This document shows, piece after piece, positions 1-9,233 of a DNA stretch of 64,000 bases (position 1 is the first letter of the stretch; every line of letters starts with the position of its first letter). Where the stretch lies: the NCBI GenBank assembly GCA_017456605.1, contig JAFTJA010000005.1, positions 38,273 to 102,272 of the forward strand, in the 5' to 3' direction. The stretch comes from Clostridia bacterium. Lineage in GTDB: Bacteria > Bacillota > Clostridia > Monoglobales > Monoglobaceae. The notes under the pieces were generated by a model. That model was given only the letters and a program-made list of their open reading frames with translations, made no database searches and was not told where the DNA came from. The position numbers and the translations under genes are program-made.

Positions 1-873
1 ATTACTTTCGCTGTGCCCGCCTTCATCATCTCCTCGGGTATTAAATTTGCACACGGTTATGCCGACGGCAGCTTCAGATATTTTTCATTTTTAAAAAGAC
101 GCATTACAAAGGTATATATTCCATATCTTATTATGGCACTTTTATATTATCTTTATTTCGTTTTTCACAGGCATTATTTTGATTTTAATTTCGGAATAAT
201 GATGAGACACCTTTCATTGGGAACTATCGCAGCACCTTTTTACTTTATAATAGTCATTATGCAACTTTATCTCATTGCTCCCCTGACATATCATTTTTGT
301 CGCAATATTTCGCCACTTGTGGGCATTTTCCTTGCCGCTGGTGTCACCATTGCCTCAAAATATCTTCTTCTTGGCTTTCAATATTCAGACCGGATTTTCC
401 TTGGCTATTTCGTTTATTGGATAATCGGCTGTTATATCGGTATCAACTTTGATATGAATATCGACAAGCTGAAGCGTTCAAAATCTGTGTGGGTAGTTTG
501 TGGACTTGTATTTACCTTTCTTTACTCAGCTATTGCCTATTTTGAGTTCCTTGGTTGGTTTGAGTGGTTTGGCACAGAAATCATAAAAATTATTTTTGCA
601 TCCTTTGCGTCAATTATGTGGCTTCTTATTATGCCCAAATATTCTCACGAGGTTTCAGATATACTGTCGCCGGCAACATTTTATATTTATCTCATACACT
701 GCCTTGTGATTTTTGAAACCGAAAGATACCTTGAAATATGGAAAATATCGTCTATACCCTTGCGCTTTCTTATTCTTTGCGCTTCTGCGTATGTGATTTC
801 GATTTCTGTTTCGGTCATCTATTCACGGATAAAAATGATTTTCAATCGCAACAACGATATTTATGGAATATAA
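1..873 (+). CDS. Acyltransferase family 3 membrane protein (5'-truncated)
   Basis: The reading frame is open from the first base, so the start lies left of the window; 290 codons are visible. The visible start reads FAVPAFIISSG, which matches the second-helix signature of the acyltransferase-3 family (O-acetylation of cell-surface sugars or polysaccharides). A short positively charged loop (FLKRR) and about eight hydrophobic helices follow, ending with FYIYLIHCLVIF, the usual last-helix signature. The N-terminal helix with the catalytic histidine is not visible. Substrate cannot be inferred. A strong terminator follows the stop codon, so this is the last gene of its transcript. Confidence 0.8.
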   Translation: MTFAVPAFIISSGIKFAHGYADGSFRYFSFLKRRITKVYIPYLIMALLYYLYFVFHRHYFDFNFGIMMRHLSLGTIAAPFYFIIVIMQLYLIAPLTYHFCRNISPLVGIFLAAGVTIASKYLLLGFQYSDRIFLGYFVYWIIGCYIGINFDMNIDKLKRSKSVWVVCGLVFTFLYSAIAYFEFLGWFEWFGTEIIKIIFASFASIMWLLIMPKYSHEVSDILSPATFYIYLIHCLVIFETERYLEIWKISSIPLRFLILCASAYVISISVSVIYSRIKMIFNRNNDIYGI

Positions 874-907
874 AAGATTGCAGAAAAAAATTCTGCAATC
901 TTTTTTT
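874..907 (+). terminator. Rho-independent terminator after the acyltransferase
   Basis: A perfect 12-bp stem (874-885 with 891-902, written here from the second A of the A-run) with a five-A loop is followed by a T-run. It starts directly after the stop codon. Confidence 0.85.
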
Positions 908-951
908 GTATATAGGTCAAGCCCTGCTAATATAATTTAATGGGGTGACTT

Positions 952-2100
952 ATGTTGAAACGAATATTCTTTCTTCTTTTATGTGTAACACTTTTTTCAG
1001 TGGCAATTCCAAAAAGCTGTCACGCACTTTCTGCGCACAGTGCTGTGCTGATTGATGCAAACACCGGAAGGGTTCTTTATTCTCACAATGCCGACAAAAA
1101 AATGGGTATGGCGAGCACCACAAAAATTGTAACAGCAATAACAGCCCTTGAAAACGGCGATATTTCGTCAGTGGCAAAGGTTTCGGGGAATGCTTACGGA
1201 GTTGAGGGATCTTCAATGTATCTTGTTCTTGGCGAAGAATTATCTCTTGAAAATCTGCTGTGGGGGCTTATGCTTGTTTCCGGCAATGATGCTGCAACAG
1301 CGGTAGCTGAGCATATTTCCGGCTCGGTTGATGCCTTTTCTGTTCTTATGAACAAGACTGCAGAAAAAATAGGTGCAAAAAATTCAAACTTTACAAATCC
1401 TCACGGGCTGTCTGATGACAATCATTATACAACAGCAACAGATTTAGCAAAAATCACCGCTTACGCACTTAAAAACCCAAAGTTTCGTGAAATCGTTTCA
1501 ACCCGCACAAAGAGTATCCCCTGGAAAGACCATGACTATAATCGTTATATGGTAAATCATAATAAGTTTCTCACTATGTATGAGGGATGCATTGGCGTCA
1601 AAACAGGTTTTACAAAAGCCACGGGCAGGTGTCTTGTCACAGCGGTCGAAAAAAACGGAATGCAGTTTGTATGTGTAACTCTCAATGCACCCGATGACTG
1701 GAATGACCACAAGGCTTTATATGACAACGCTTTTTCAGAATATATGCCTCATAAGATAAAAAGCAAAGATGAATTTGTTGTTTCAGCGAAGGTAAAAAAA
1801 GGCGTATCTGACACCGTTAGCCTTGTAGCAGGTCAGGATATTGTCGCACCTTTAAAAAGCGATGAAATACAAAAAATAACCACAGAAGCTGTTCCTTTCG
1901 AGGATTTGCAGGCACCCATAAAAAAAGGTGACATTTTAGGAACACTTGCTGTGAAAATAGGCGACGAAAAATGTGGTGAATTCCCGCTGATTGCCGAAGA
2001 AAACGTTGAGCTTGAAAAAATAATTTTCAAATCCGCTTCTCAGCCCTTTTCAGTTTCACTGAAAAAAGTATTTTGGGAATGGATTACATGTTTTAAGTAG
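952..2100 (+). CDS. dacF: D-alanyl-D-alanine carboxypeptidase (DacF/PBP5-like)
   Basis: This 382-residue serine DD-peptidase trims the terminal D-alanine from peptidoglycan stem peptides outside the membrane. A signal peptide covers about residues 1-27. All three penicillin-binding motifs are present: STTK (S55 nucleophile, K58), SGN (110-112) and KTG (217-219). The C-terminal 100 residues fit the PBP5-type beta-rich domain, and the last 15 (VSLKKVFWEWITCFK) look like a short amphipathic membrane anchor. The ATG at 952 follows GGGGTGA. In sporulating Firmicutes the closest families are DacF (spore cortex) and DacA (vegetative); sequence alone does not decide between them, so the symbol is tentative. 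Confidence 0.85.
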   Translation: MLKRIFFLLLCVTLFSVAIPKSCHALSAHSAVLIDANTGRVLYSHNADKKMGMASTTKIVTAITALENGDISSVAKVSGNAYGVEGSSMYLVLGEELSLENLLWGLMLVSGNDAATAVAEHISGSVDAFSVLMNKTAEKIGAKNSNFTNPHGLSDDNHYTTATDLAKITAYALKNPKFREIVSTRTKSIPWKDHDYNRYMVNHNKFLTMYEGCIGVKTGFTKATGRCLVTAVEKNGMQFVCVTLNAPDDWNDHKALYDNAFSEYMPHKIKSKDEFVVSAKVKKGVSDTVSLVAGQDIVAPLKSDEIQKITTEAVPFEDLQAPIKKGDILGTLAVKIGDEKCGEFPLIAEENVELEKIIFKSASQPFSVSLKKVFWEWITCFK

Positions 2101-2102
2101 AA

Positions 2103-2132
2103 AAAGCCCGGAGCGATTATGCCCCGGGCTTT
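2103..2132. terminator. Hairpin between convergent dacF and the NhaC gene
   Basis: A GC-rich 12-bp stem with one mismatch (2103-2114 with 2121-2132) lies between two convergent genes. The T-run is better on the minus strand (five A on the plus strand before the stem) than on the plus strand, so it may serve mainly the NhaC gene but can work both ways. Confidence 0.7.
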
Positions 2133-2148
2133 CAGTATTATTTAAGCT

Positions 2149-3843
2149 TTATGCCTCTTTCTTTTTAGATACAGCATCAATAACAAACATTGTTCCAACA
2201 AGAATTATAACAGAAATCGGGAAAACAATGTACCAGTTCTGGATAAGACCTGCAAGTATGTATGAAACAAATGATACCACTGCAACTGTTATTGCATAAG
2301 GAAGCTGTGTTGAAACGTGATTTAGGTGGTTACACTGTGCACCTGCTGATGACATAATTGTTGTATCAGAAATAGGTGAACAATGGTCGCCGCATACAGC
2401 ACCTGCAAGACATGCAGACATTCCGATGATAAGAAGCGGGTCGTTTGCATCAAAGATAACTGTAACAATCGGAATAAGAATACCAAACGTTCCCCATGAA
2501 GTGCCTGTTGAGAAAGCAAGAACACAAGCAACAACAAAGATAACAGCCGGCAGGAAGTTTGCAAGGCTTTCAGCGTTTGCAAGCAGATTTTCAACATATG
2601 TTGCATATCCCAAAAGACCGTTTACGTTTTTGAGTGCTGTTGCAAATGTAAGAATCAAAATCGCGGGAACCATTGCAACAAAGCCCTTGGGAACACATTC
2701 CATAGCGTCTTTAAATGTAACCAGTCTTCTTGCCATAAGGTAAACAATAGTAATAACCAAAGCGATTATCGAACCCCATGGGAGACCAACTGTTGCATCG
2801 GTGTTACCGAATGAACCAATGAAGCTTCCTGCATTTTCTGTTCCGCCCCAGATGTCAACGCCAAAGAAACCACCTACATAGATGAGTGCCAGAACACAGA
2901 AAATTATCAGCACAACAACAGGCAAAACAAGATCAGAAACTCTGCTTCTTGTCGAAGTAGTTGCTGCTTGTCCTTCCTCTACTCTTTCACCACTTGTGAA
3001 AAGGTCACCGTTTTGGATTGCATTAAGTTCATGCAGCTTCATAGGACCAAAATCCATTTTCTTGACGCAAAGAACAATGATGAACACAAAAGTAAGGAGC
3101 GAGTAGAAGTTATAAGGTATCGCACGGACAAACAAAGAAATACCTTCGCCCTCCGGCGCATAACTTGCAACAGCTGCCGCCCATGATGAAATCGGTGCAA
3201 TCATACAAATTGGTGCAGCGGTTGCATCAATTATGTAAGCAAGCTTTGCTCTTGAAATCTTGTGACGGTCACATACCGGTTTCATAACAGAGCCAACAGT
3301 GAGACAGTTGAAATAGTCATCAATAAAGATAAGAACACCAAGAACAAAGGTAGCAAGCATTGCACCGGTGCGGCTCTTTATGTGTTTTTCAGCCCATGCA
3401 CCAAAAGCAGCGCTTCCGCCGGCTTTGTTGATAAGGGCAACCAAAATTCCCAGAACAACAAGGAAAACAAAAATGCCCGCTGTGCCCGAAACAGCATCAA
3501 TAAGACCCACAGACAAAAGGTTGTCCATTCCCGCTACCGGATTGAAGTTTGCTGAGAAAAGCGCAGCAATAACAATACCAATAAACAGTGAGGAATAAAC
3601 CTCTTTTGTAACAAGTGCCAGAACAATGGCAAGAATTGGTGGGAGCAACGATACGAATGTAGCATAATAGTTGCTTGGTGCAGGAAGCTCGCCGGTACCT
3701 CCGCAATCTGCACAGTCAGCGCCCGCTCCTTCGCAGGTTGCACAAGTGATTGTTTCGGTAGAGTGTACAGAAACCGCACATACAACAACAGCAATCAAAG
3801 CAAGCAAAACAACTGCAATTTTGATGATGGTTGATTTTTTCAT
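2149..3843 (-). CDS. NhaC-family Na+/H+ antiporter with N-terminal CxxCxGxG motif
   Basis: A 564-residue polytopic membrane protein. The conserved core (for example FIDDYFNCLTVG and GDHCSPISDTTIMSS) matches the NhaC superfamily, which exchanges Na+ for H+ or carries amino or organic acids in exchange for ions. Before the transporter core there is an N-terminal hydrophobic helix (about 7-24) and then a cysteine cluster, C34-x2-C37-x-G and C44-x2-C47-x-G-G-x-G, resembling half of a DnaJ zinc-binding domain. By the positive-inside rule this loop should lie outside the membrane. Start ATG follows AGGAGG. A consensus promoter precedes it, and it forms a single-gene transcript. Substrate is not certain: several NhaC relatives are not Na+/H+ antiporters. 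Confidence 0.8.
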   Translation of the reverse strand: MKKSTIIKIAVVLLALIAVVVCAVSVHSTETITCATCEGAGADCADCGGTGELPAPSNYYATFVSLLPPILAIVLALVTKEVYSSLFIGIVIAALFSANFNPVAGMDNLLSVGLIDAVSGTAGIFVFLVVLGILVALINKAGGSAAFGAWAEKHIKSRTGAMLATFVLGVLIFIDDYFNCLTVGSVMKPVCDRHKISRAKLAYIIDATAAPICMIAPISSWAAAVASYAPEGEGISLFVRAIPYNFYSLLTFVFIIVLCVKKMDFGPMKLHELNAIQNGDLFTSGERVEEGQAATTSTRSRVSDLVLPVVVLIIFCVLALIYVGGFFGVDIWGGTENAGSFIGSFGNTDATVGLPWGSIIALVITIVYLMARRLVTFKDAMECVPKGFVAMVPAILILTFATALKNVNGLLGYATYVENLLANAESLANFLPAVIFVVACVLAFSTGTSWGTFGILIPIVTVIFDANDPLLIIGMSACLAGAVCGDHCSPISDTTIMSSAGAQCNHLNHVSTQLPYAITVAVVSFVSYILAGLIQNWYIVFPISVIILVGTMFVIDAVSKKKEA

Positions 3844-3928
3844 TATAAATCCTCCTGATGTTTTATATGTTGCCGAAAAAATTTTCCAGCATAATTTTAT
3901 TTACTCAAGAATTGGTAAATACCGTTTA

Positions 3929-3957
3929 ATTATTGCATATTTATATAAAAATGTCAA
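3929..3957 (-). promoter_or_regulatory. SigA-type promoter for the NhaC gene
   Basis: On the minus strand TTGACA (3957-3952), a 17-bp spacer and AATAAT (3934-3929). The leader to the start codon is about 75 nt and I see no riboswitch in it. Confidence 0.75.
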
Positions 3958-4003
3958 TATTTTGGCATATTTTTTTAAAAAATGGCACACCATTATCAAA
4001 CAG

Positions 4004-4028
4004 AAAATCCGGAGCATAGGCTCCGGAT
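4004..4028 (-). terminator. Terminator after the ECF S component gene
   Basis: A perfect 9-bp stem (4007-4015 with 4020-4028) with a four-base loop is followed on the minus strand by TTTT. It closes the asd-dap transcript. Confidence 0.75.
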
Positions 4029-4037
4029 AATTATGTT

Positions 4038-4547
4038 TTATTTAAAAAAGTTCATTACCGCTTTTTTACCACACAAAAATTTGTAAATAGCTGTTGACAC
4101 AACTACGCCAAAAACTGCCTGGGTTATGTTTCCCACAATCCCAGCTGCAGCCGCAAATACACTTCCTGAAAGCCATATTTCAACCAGAAAATAACCGCCT
4201 ATCATAATGCACTCTGCAATAATTCCGTATATAGCAATAGCTATCCAGCTTTTAGCTTTGATACCTTTGGCAAAAAGCAAACCGCCGACAAATGCCACCC
4301 AAAACTTTATCACCAGAGTAGGAATTGCAAAAGATGCATATCCCGCAGCAATATCCGCAAGACAAGAACCAAGTCCACCTGCGAGGCCTCCGTGCAAAGG
4401 ACCTAACAAATACGCTGAAAGGAGCACACCCGCATCTCCCATATTCACATATCCACCGCTTAACCCTGAAGGAATTCTTATTGCAAGGGTTGCAACGCAT
4501 ACTATTGCCGCAAAAAGTGCTGCAGTAACCAGCTTTTTCGTTTTCAT
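4038..4547 (-). CDS. ECF transporter S component family membrane protein
   Basis: A 169-residue protein of about five to six membrane helices, with the GGYVNMGDAGVLLSAYLLGP signature typical of substrate-binding (S) components of energy-coupling-factor vitamin transporters. S components bind a vitamin or precursor and need a separate EcfA/A'/T module, which is not in this window. I chose the second ATG (4547): GAGG sits 9 nt upstream of it, against only 3 nt for the ATG at 4553. The gene begins 14-20 nt after dapB and is the last gene of the asd-dap run. Its substrate is unknown; the location suggests, but does not show, a link to lysine or diaminopimelate metabolism. Confidence 0.75.
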   Translation of the reverse strand: MKTKKLVTAALFAAIVCVATLAIRIPSGLSGGYVNMGDAGVLLSAYLLGPLHGGLAGGLGSCLADIAAGYASFAIPTLVIKFWVAFVGGLLFAKGIKAKSWIAIAIYGIIAECIMIGGYFLVEIWLSGSVFAAAAGIVGNITQAVFGVVVSTAIYKFLCGKKAVMNFFK

Positions 4548-4567
4548 AATCATTTTCCTCTTTCTGA

Positions 4568-5323
4568 TTAATATTCCTTGACTAAATCAGACATACTGTA
4601 AAGTCCGGGGCCTTTTTCATACATAAAAATTGCTGCACGAACCGCTCCAACAGCAAAAACTTCTCTTGAGGTCGCAGAGTGCTTCACCTCAATAACTTCA
4701 TCATTACCGGCAAAAATAACCGTATGCTCTCCCACAATATTTCCGCCGCGGACTGCGTGAATACCGATTTCTTCTTTATCCCTCTTTTTTCTCACAGAAT
4801 GTCTGTCAAAAACATATTTAGGGTTAAACGCAACCGTATCAGAAATAGCATCTGCAATAGCAAGAGCAGTTCCGCTGGGTGCATCAAGCTTTTGGTTGTG
4901 GTGTTTTTCGACAATCTCAATATCAAAGCTACTTTCAAGAACCTTTGACGCCTTTGACACAAGGTCAATAAGGAGATTTACACCAAGGGACATATTTGCT
5001 GAAAAAAAGATAGGTGTTTCCTTTGAATAAAACTCAATCTTTGAAATTTGTTCCTTCGAAAGACCGGTTGTGCAAATAACCGCAGGGATTTTATTCTTCC
5101 TTGCATAATCAAGAACTTCATCCGTAAGTGACGGATGGGAAAAATCGATTATACAATCAATGCTTTCTGTCACAGCGTTTAGATTGTCATACACCGGAAA
5201 ATCAGTACCTTCGGTATTGATATCAAAACCCGCTGCAATACACAACGCAGCATTGTCTTTTGCAATGCGACGCACAGCATTCCCCATTCTTCCGTTTGCA
5301 CCACATAAAAGAATATTTATCAT
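4568..5323 (-). CDS. dapB: 4-hydroxy-tetrahydrodipicolinate reductase
   Basis: 251 residues, normal family length. It reduces hydroxy-tetrahydrodipicolinate with NAD(P)H in the diaminopimelate/lysine pathway. The N-terminal Rossmann motif GANGRMG (8-14) and the family signature EKHHNQKLDAPSGTA, with its catalytic histidine pair and lysine, are both present. Start ATG follows a GGAG box. It lies 23 nt downstream of dapA and directly upstream of the ECF S component, so the three are probably cotranscribed. Confidence 0.95.
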   Translation of the reverse strand: MINILLCGANGRMGNAVRRIAKDNAALCIAAGFDINTEGTDFPVYDNLNAVTESIDCIIDFSHPSLTDEVLDYARKNKIPAVICTTGLSKEQISKIEFYSKETPIFFSANMSLGVNLLIDLVSKASKVLESSFDIEIVEKHHNQKLDAPSGTALAIADAISDTVAFNPKYVFDRHSVRKKRDKEEIGIHAVRGGNIVGEHTVIFAGNDEVIEVKHSATSREVFAVGAVRAAIFMYEKGPGLYSMSDLVKEY

Positions 5324-5346
5324 TTGTGTCTCTCCTCTTTCTCTTT

Positions 5347-6234
5347 TTATCTAAGGCTTTCCTTGTAGCTAAGTAATGATTTTTTCAGTCTTTCGACATT
5401 TTTTTCTTCCATTTCACAAAGGGGAAGCCGAAGTTTTCCCACATCAAAGCCAAGAATGTTCATAGCTGTCTTTACCGGTATTGGATTGACCTCGAAAAAC
5501 ATTGCGCTCATGCAATCAAGCATTGCAAGAAACTTCTCTTGTGCAAGTTTCAAATTTCCGTTTTCAAAATCGTTGCAAAAATCATACACCTCAAAAGGAA
5601 AAATATTCGCAATTACAGAAATAACGCCACTACCGCCAACAGCCATTATAGGAAGGGCAACATCGTCGTTTCCCGAATAAACTACCAGATTGGTTTCTGC
5701 CAAGATTTTTCCTGCAAAAGCAACATCGCCGCTGGCTTCTTTTATCCCGATTATGTTTTCATATTTTTCGTCAAGAATTTTGAGAGTTTCAAGTGAAATT
5801 GAAACACCCGTTCTGCCCGGAACATTATACAAAATAACAGGGATTTTCACACTTTTGGCAATCGCTCCGTAATATTCACATAAGCCTTTTGGCGTCGCCT
5901 TGTTATAATAAGGTGTAACCACCAAAACCCCATCATAACCAATTTTTTCAGCAAAACTACTCAGCCTGATTGCTTTGTCCGCGTTGTTGCTTCCGGTACC
6001 GGCAAGCATTGTTATCTTGCCCTTCATTTTTTCAATGCAAAACTTAAGGACCTCCATTTGTTCTTTTTCATCCATAGCAGATGCCTCGCCTGTTGTTCCG
6101 CATATAACAAGCGCTTTTGTCTTGTTTGCTAGCTGAAACAAAAGGAGCTCTTCAAGCTTTTTATAATTCACGCCACCATCGTCAAAGGGTGTAACAAGTG
6201 CAACCCCCGAGCCGGTGAAAATAGGTCTTTTCAT
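5347..6234 (-). CDS. dapA: 4-hydroxy-tetrahydrodipicolinate synthase
   Basis: 295 residues. It condenses pyruvate with aspartate semialdehyde, the first committed step to diaminopimelate and lysine. Key residues are visible: Schiff-base lysine K165 in IGIKEASGD, catalytic tyrosine Y136 in YNVPGRTG, and T47/T48 in GTTGEAS. Start ATG lies 11 nt after AAAGG. A 112-nt gap with a strong hairpin separates it from asd, whose product is its substrate. No clear promoter was found in that gap, so readthrough from asd is the likely source of transcript. Confidence 0.95.
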   Translation of the reverse strand: MKRPIFTGSGVALVTPFDDGGVNYKKLEELLLFQLANKTKALVICGTTGEASAMDEKEQMEVLKFCIEKMKGKITMLAGTGSNNADKAIRLSSFAEKIGYDGVLVVTPYYNKATPKGLCEYYGAIAKSVKIPVILYNVPGRTGVSISLETLKILDEKYENIIGIKEASGDVAFAGKILAETNLVVYSGNDDVALPIMAVGGSGVISVIANIFPFEVYDFCNDFENGNLKLAQEKFLAMLDCMSAMFFEVNPIPVKTAMNILGFDVGKLRLPLCEMEEKNVERLKKSLLSYKESLR

Positions 6235-6318
6235 AATTCATACAGCCTTTCTGCCCACGAAAAATCAAAAACCCTATGCGCCTTTGTGGGATAAAAGCAC
6301 ATTTTTTCTTGGTATTTT

Positions 6319-6352
6319 AAATTGATGCAGCAAAAATTTGCTGCATCAATTT
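6319..6352 (-). terminator. Long hairpin directly after asd
   Basis: A near-perfect 16-bp inverted repeat (6319-6334 with 6337-6352) starts six bases after the asd stop codon. On the minus strand it is followed only by ATTTAAAA-type sequence, so it may be a partial terminator, or an RNA processing or stability element within the asd-dapA-dapB run. Confidence 0.6.
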
Positions 6353-6357
6353 GTCAT

Positions 6358-7437
6358 TTAATCAAGATATCCCTTTGCTGCCAGAAGCTCTGCCATGAGA
6401 ACAGCTCCGCCTGCTGCGCCACGAAGAGTGTTGTGTGAAAGGCAAACAAATTTGTAATCATACTGGCTGTCCTCGCGAAGACGGCCGATTGACACTGCCA
6501 TACCGCCTTCCATATCACGGTCAAGCTTTGCCTGAGGACGATTATCTTCTTCAAAATAGTTGAGGAACTGTTTGGGGGCAGACGGAAGGTCAAGTTCTTG
6601 CGGAACACCGCTGAAATTCTTCCAAGCAGCCTTTATTTCATCAACGGTAGGCTTCTTTTCAAAGCTTACAAAAACCGCTGCTGTGTGACCATCAGAAACC
6701 GGAACTCTAAGACACTGGGTAGTAATAGCAGGAGCTGTCGCATCAACGATTTTGTCTCCCTCGATTTTACCCCAGATTTTGAGGGGCTCGATTTCGCTCT
6801 TTTCTTCCTCACCGCCAATATACGGAATGAGGTTGTCAACCATTTCAGGCCATGTTTCAAAGGTTTTGCCCGCACCGGAAATAGCCTGATATGTACAAGC
6901 AAGAACATTTTTCACACCAAACTGCATAAGAGGATGAATTGCCGGAACATAGCTCTGCAGCGAGCAGTTTGACTTTACAGCAACAAAGCCACGTTTTGTG
7001 CCAAGACGCTTCTTTTGTGCCTCAATAATCTCTGCATGGTCAGGATTGATTTCGGGAATAATCATAGGAACATCACCGGTGTGTCTGTGTGCCGAGTTGT
7101 TCGAAACGACAGGACACTCTGCCTTTGCATAAGCTTCTTCCAATGCTCTGATTTCGTCTTTCTTCATATCAACCGCGCAGAATACAAAATCAACCATTGA
7201 TGCAATTTTTTCAATATCTGCTGTTGCATCAAAAACAACCATATCCTTAACCTTTTCGGGCATCTGGGTTTTCATTGCCCAACGGTTTCCCACTGCTTCA
7301 GAATATTTTTTGCCCGCACTTCTGGGTGATGCTGCGAGCAAAGTTATATCAAACCACGGATGTTTGTCGAGCAAAGAGATAAATCTCTGGCCCACCATGC
7401 CGGTAGCGCCGATTATACCAACTTTATAGTTTTTCAT
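6358..7437 (-). CDS. asd: Aspartate-semialdehyde dehydrogenase (archaeal/fungal-type)
   Basis: 359 residues. It makes aspartate semialdehyde from aspartyl phosphate with NADPH, feeding lysine, threonine and methionine synthesis. [10 protein letters not shown] (10-19) is the cofactor loop, and C158 in KSNCSLQ is the catalytic cysteine. The [20 protein letters not shown] stretch is typical of the archaeal/fungal branch, not the common Bacillus/E. coli branch. ATG follows GGGGGA. It is the first gene of the asd-dapA-dapB-S-component run and has a near-perfect promoter with a leader of only about 35 nt, too short for a lysine riboswitch. Confidence 0.93.
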   Translation of the reverse strand: MKNYKVGIIGATGMVGQRFISLLDKHPWFDITLLAASPRSAGKKYSEAVGNRWAMKTQMPEKVKDMVVFDATADIEKIASMVDFVFCAVDMKKDEIRALEEAYAKAECPVVSNNSAHRHTGDVPMIIPEINPDHAEIIEAQKKRLGTKRGFVAVKSNCSLQSYVPAIHPLMQFGVKNVLACTYQAISGAGKTFETWPEMVDNLIPYIGGEEEKSEIEPLKIWGKIEGDKIVDATAPAITTQCLRVPVSDGHTAAVFVSFEKKPTVDEIKAAWKNFSGVPQELDLPSAPKQFLNYFEEDNRPQAKLDRDMEGGMAVSIGRLREDSQYDYKFVCLSHNTLRGAAGGAVLMAELLAAKGYLD

Positions 7438-7478
7438 TTAACAGTCCCCCTGTGTAAAATAGTTTATTCATAATAAAT

Positions 7479-7507
7479 ATTATATGTCATACATTCATCA
7501 TTGTCAA
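7479..7507 (-). promoter_or_regulatory. SigA-type promoter for asd
   Basis: TTGACA (7507-7502), 17 bp, TATAAT (7484-7479) on the minus strand: a full consensus match. Confidence 0.85.
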
Positions 7508-7614
7508 TTATTTTTTGTAACACAATTTTAACATAAAACAAAAGGAATTTGGGAGATATTTGTCGAATTTTTAGTAATAGTGATAAATATTTTGCAGAAT
7601 AGGACTTGTTTGTT

Positions 7615-9216
7615 ATGAAAATATTATTTAGAACAATTCTTTCCTTTATATTAGCTCTGTCATTGACCGGGTTTTCTTGTCTTGCTGTGGATGCAGCAGA
7701 ATATGAAGACACTCTCCGTGTCGGCATCTATTATGGCTCAGGAGCGGTAAGCGACATCACTTTTGAAAACCAAAGCGGCTTTTCTGCGGGTTTTTCTTTG
7801 GGCAGAGAATTTTTCCCCGTGACGAGCATTTTGGCATCCTCTGTTTCCATTTCAAGCACTTTTTCTTTGCCGTTTTCTGTTCTTTATTCAACACATGAAA
7901 CCTATGACGAGCTGCTCATCCATCTTGAAGAACTGAAATTACAAGGTATGGATGTTTTTCCGGGATACTACAACGATTTATATTGTGTATTTGGTGGCAA
8001 ATATCAGAATAACAACGACGCCCTGTGGGCTGCAGAAAACCTAGCGGTAAAAGGCACTGTTGCTGAATTTTCATCAAAAGTCCTTGCCCTCACTGATGTA
8101 TCAGGAAAAGTTGTTTTTGCCATCGACAGTGCTGAGGCAGGTCTTGCGGTTTTTTGTGCAGATTATGAAACCGAGGACAGCCTTATGAAAATTTCAGGGG
8201 CCAACAAAGGCACATATCGGGGTGGCTTTGAATGTAAAAAGCTTTCAGCTGACGGACTCACTGTGGTAAATATAGTATCTGTTGAATCTTATCTTTACAG
8301 CGTTGTGTGTCGCGAGATGTCCTCCTCCTGGCCAGTTGAAGCTCTCAAAACTCAGGCAGTTTGCGCCAGAAACTTTGCCCTTGGCAGAATAAACTATCAC
8401 AAACAATACGGCTTTGACGTATGCCGCACAGTGTGCTGTCAGGCATATTCCACAACTGCTGACCAAAGCGAAAGCGTTCACACCGCCGTCGACGAAACCC
8501 GCGGCGAATTGCTTTTTTATGAAAATGACCTTGTTCAGGCGGTTTATTCATCGTCTATGGGTTCTTCAACCGAAAATGTAAAAAACGTGTGGGGTTCATC
8601 TTTTCCTTATCTTGTGAGTGTTGAAAATCCTTATGAAGACACCGAAAATATATATAACGGAAAATGGACCAAAACCTTGACCAAAGCCCGTGCGACCGAA
8701 ATTATGAAAAGCCGTGGCTATGAAATAGGGGACGTGACCGAAATCAAAGCCCTTGAATATACTGACGCAGGTCGTGTCCTAAAGCTTTTGGTAAAAGGCA
8801 CAAACGGCGAAAAGATTTTTGAGCGTGAAAGCTGCCGTACAATATTCAGCGAGGCAACTTACAGCCAGAAATATACCGTTGGAACAGGCGGTATGACAAC
8901 ACATCCGGTGGTTTATGTTGAAACCGGTGACAAAACCCAGACCAAAACACTTAATTCTGCGGTTGTTCTTTCCTCTTCTAAAAAAACATCTTCACTCAGC
9001 GAAAAATATATTGTATCAAACGGCAAATCAACAAAAACATACCAGACCCAAAAGATTGAAGGCGACAAAGACACCTTCGTGTTCTCCGGTGAGGGCTGGG
9101 GCCACGGCGTTGGCATGAGCCAATACGGTGCAAAAGGCATGGCGGAAGCCGGTTTTAGCTATCAGGAAATTCTTACCCATTATTATAGTGGAACACACCT
9201 TGAAAAAGCCTATTAA
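7615..9216 (+). CDS. SpoIID/LytB domain secreted protein
   Basis: 533 residues with an N-terminal signal peptide (cleavage near VDA-AEY, residue 27). The region around [20 protein letters not shown], with the following [15 protein letters not shown], and the C-terminal [19 protein letters not shown] are the SpoIID signatures. SpoIID is a lytic transglycosylase acting on denuded glycan during engulfment, but the family also includes vegetative LytB-like amidase enhancers. About 180 residues before the domain have no family I recognise. I chose ATG 7615, which has AGGA 10 nt upstream; the in-frame TTG at 7606 has no usable spacing. queA follows after 17 nt. Confidence 0.82.
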   Translation: MKILFRTILSFILALSLTGFSCLAVDAAEYEDTLRVGIYYGSGAVSDITFENQSGFSAGFSLGREFFPVTSILASSVSISSTFSLPFSVLYSTHETYDELLIHLEELKLQGMDVFPGYYNDLYCVFGGKYQNNNDALWAAENLAVKGTVAEFSSKVLALTDVSGKVVFAIDSAEAGLAVFCADYETEDSLMKISGANKGTYRGGFECKKLSADGLTVVNIVSVESYLYSVVCREMSSSWPVEALKTQAVCARNFALGRINYHKQYGFDVCRTVCCQAYSTTADQSESVHTAVDETRGELLFYENDLVQAVYSSSMGSSTENVKNVWGSSFPYLVSVENPYEDTENIYNGKWTKTLTKARATEIMKSRGYEIGDVTEIKALEYTDAGRVLKLLVKGTNGEKIFERESCRTIFSEATYSQKYTVGTGGMTTHPVVYVETGDKTQTKTLNSAVVLSSSKKTSSLSEKYIVSNGKSTKTYQTQKIEGDKDTFVFSGEGWGHGVGMSQYGAKGMAEAGFSYQEILTHYYSGTHLEKAY

Positions 9217-9233
9217 CGAAAGGACAAAGTGCA

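Noticed and set aside
906..936. TTGTAT-TATAAT promoter for dacF
   Set aside because: The -10 box ends only 5 bp before the ribosome binding site, so the transcript would start inside or after it; the spacing of 19 bp is also poor.
3671..4030. Plus-strand ORF of 119 codons across the NhaC promoter region
   Set aside because: Overlaps the antiporter N-terminus, its promoter and a terminator; low-complexity translation.
7438..7478. Lysine riboswitch in front of asd
   Set aside because: The leader from the mapped promoter is only about 35 nt, too short for an L-box.
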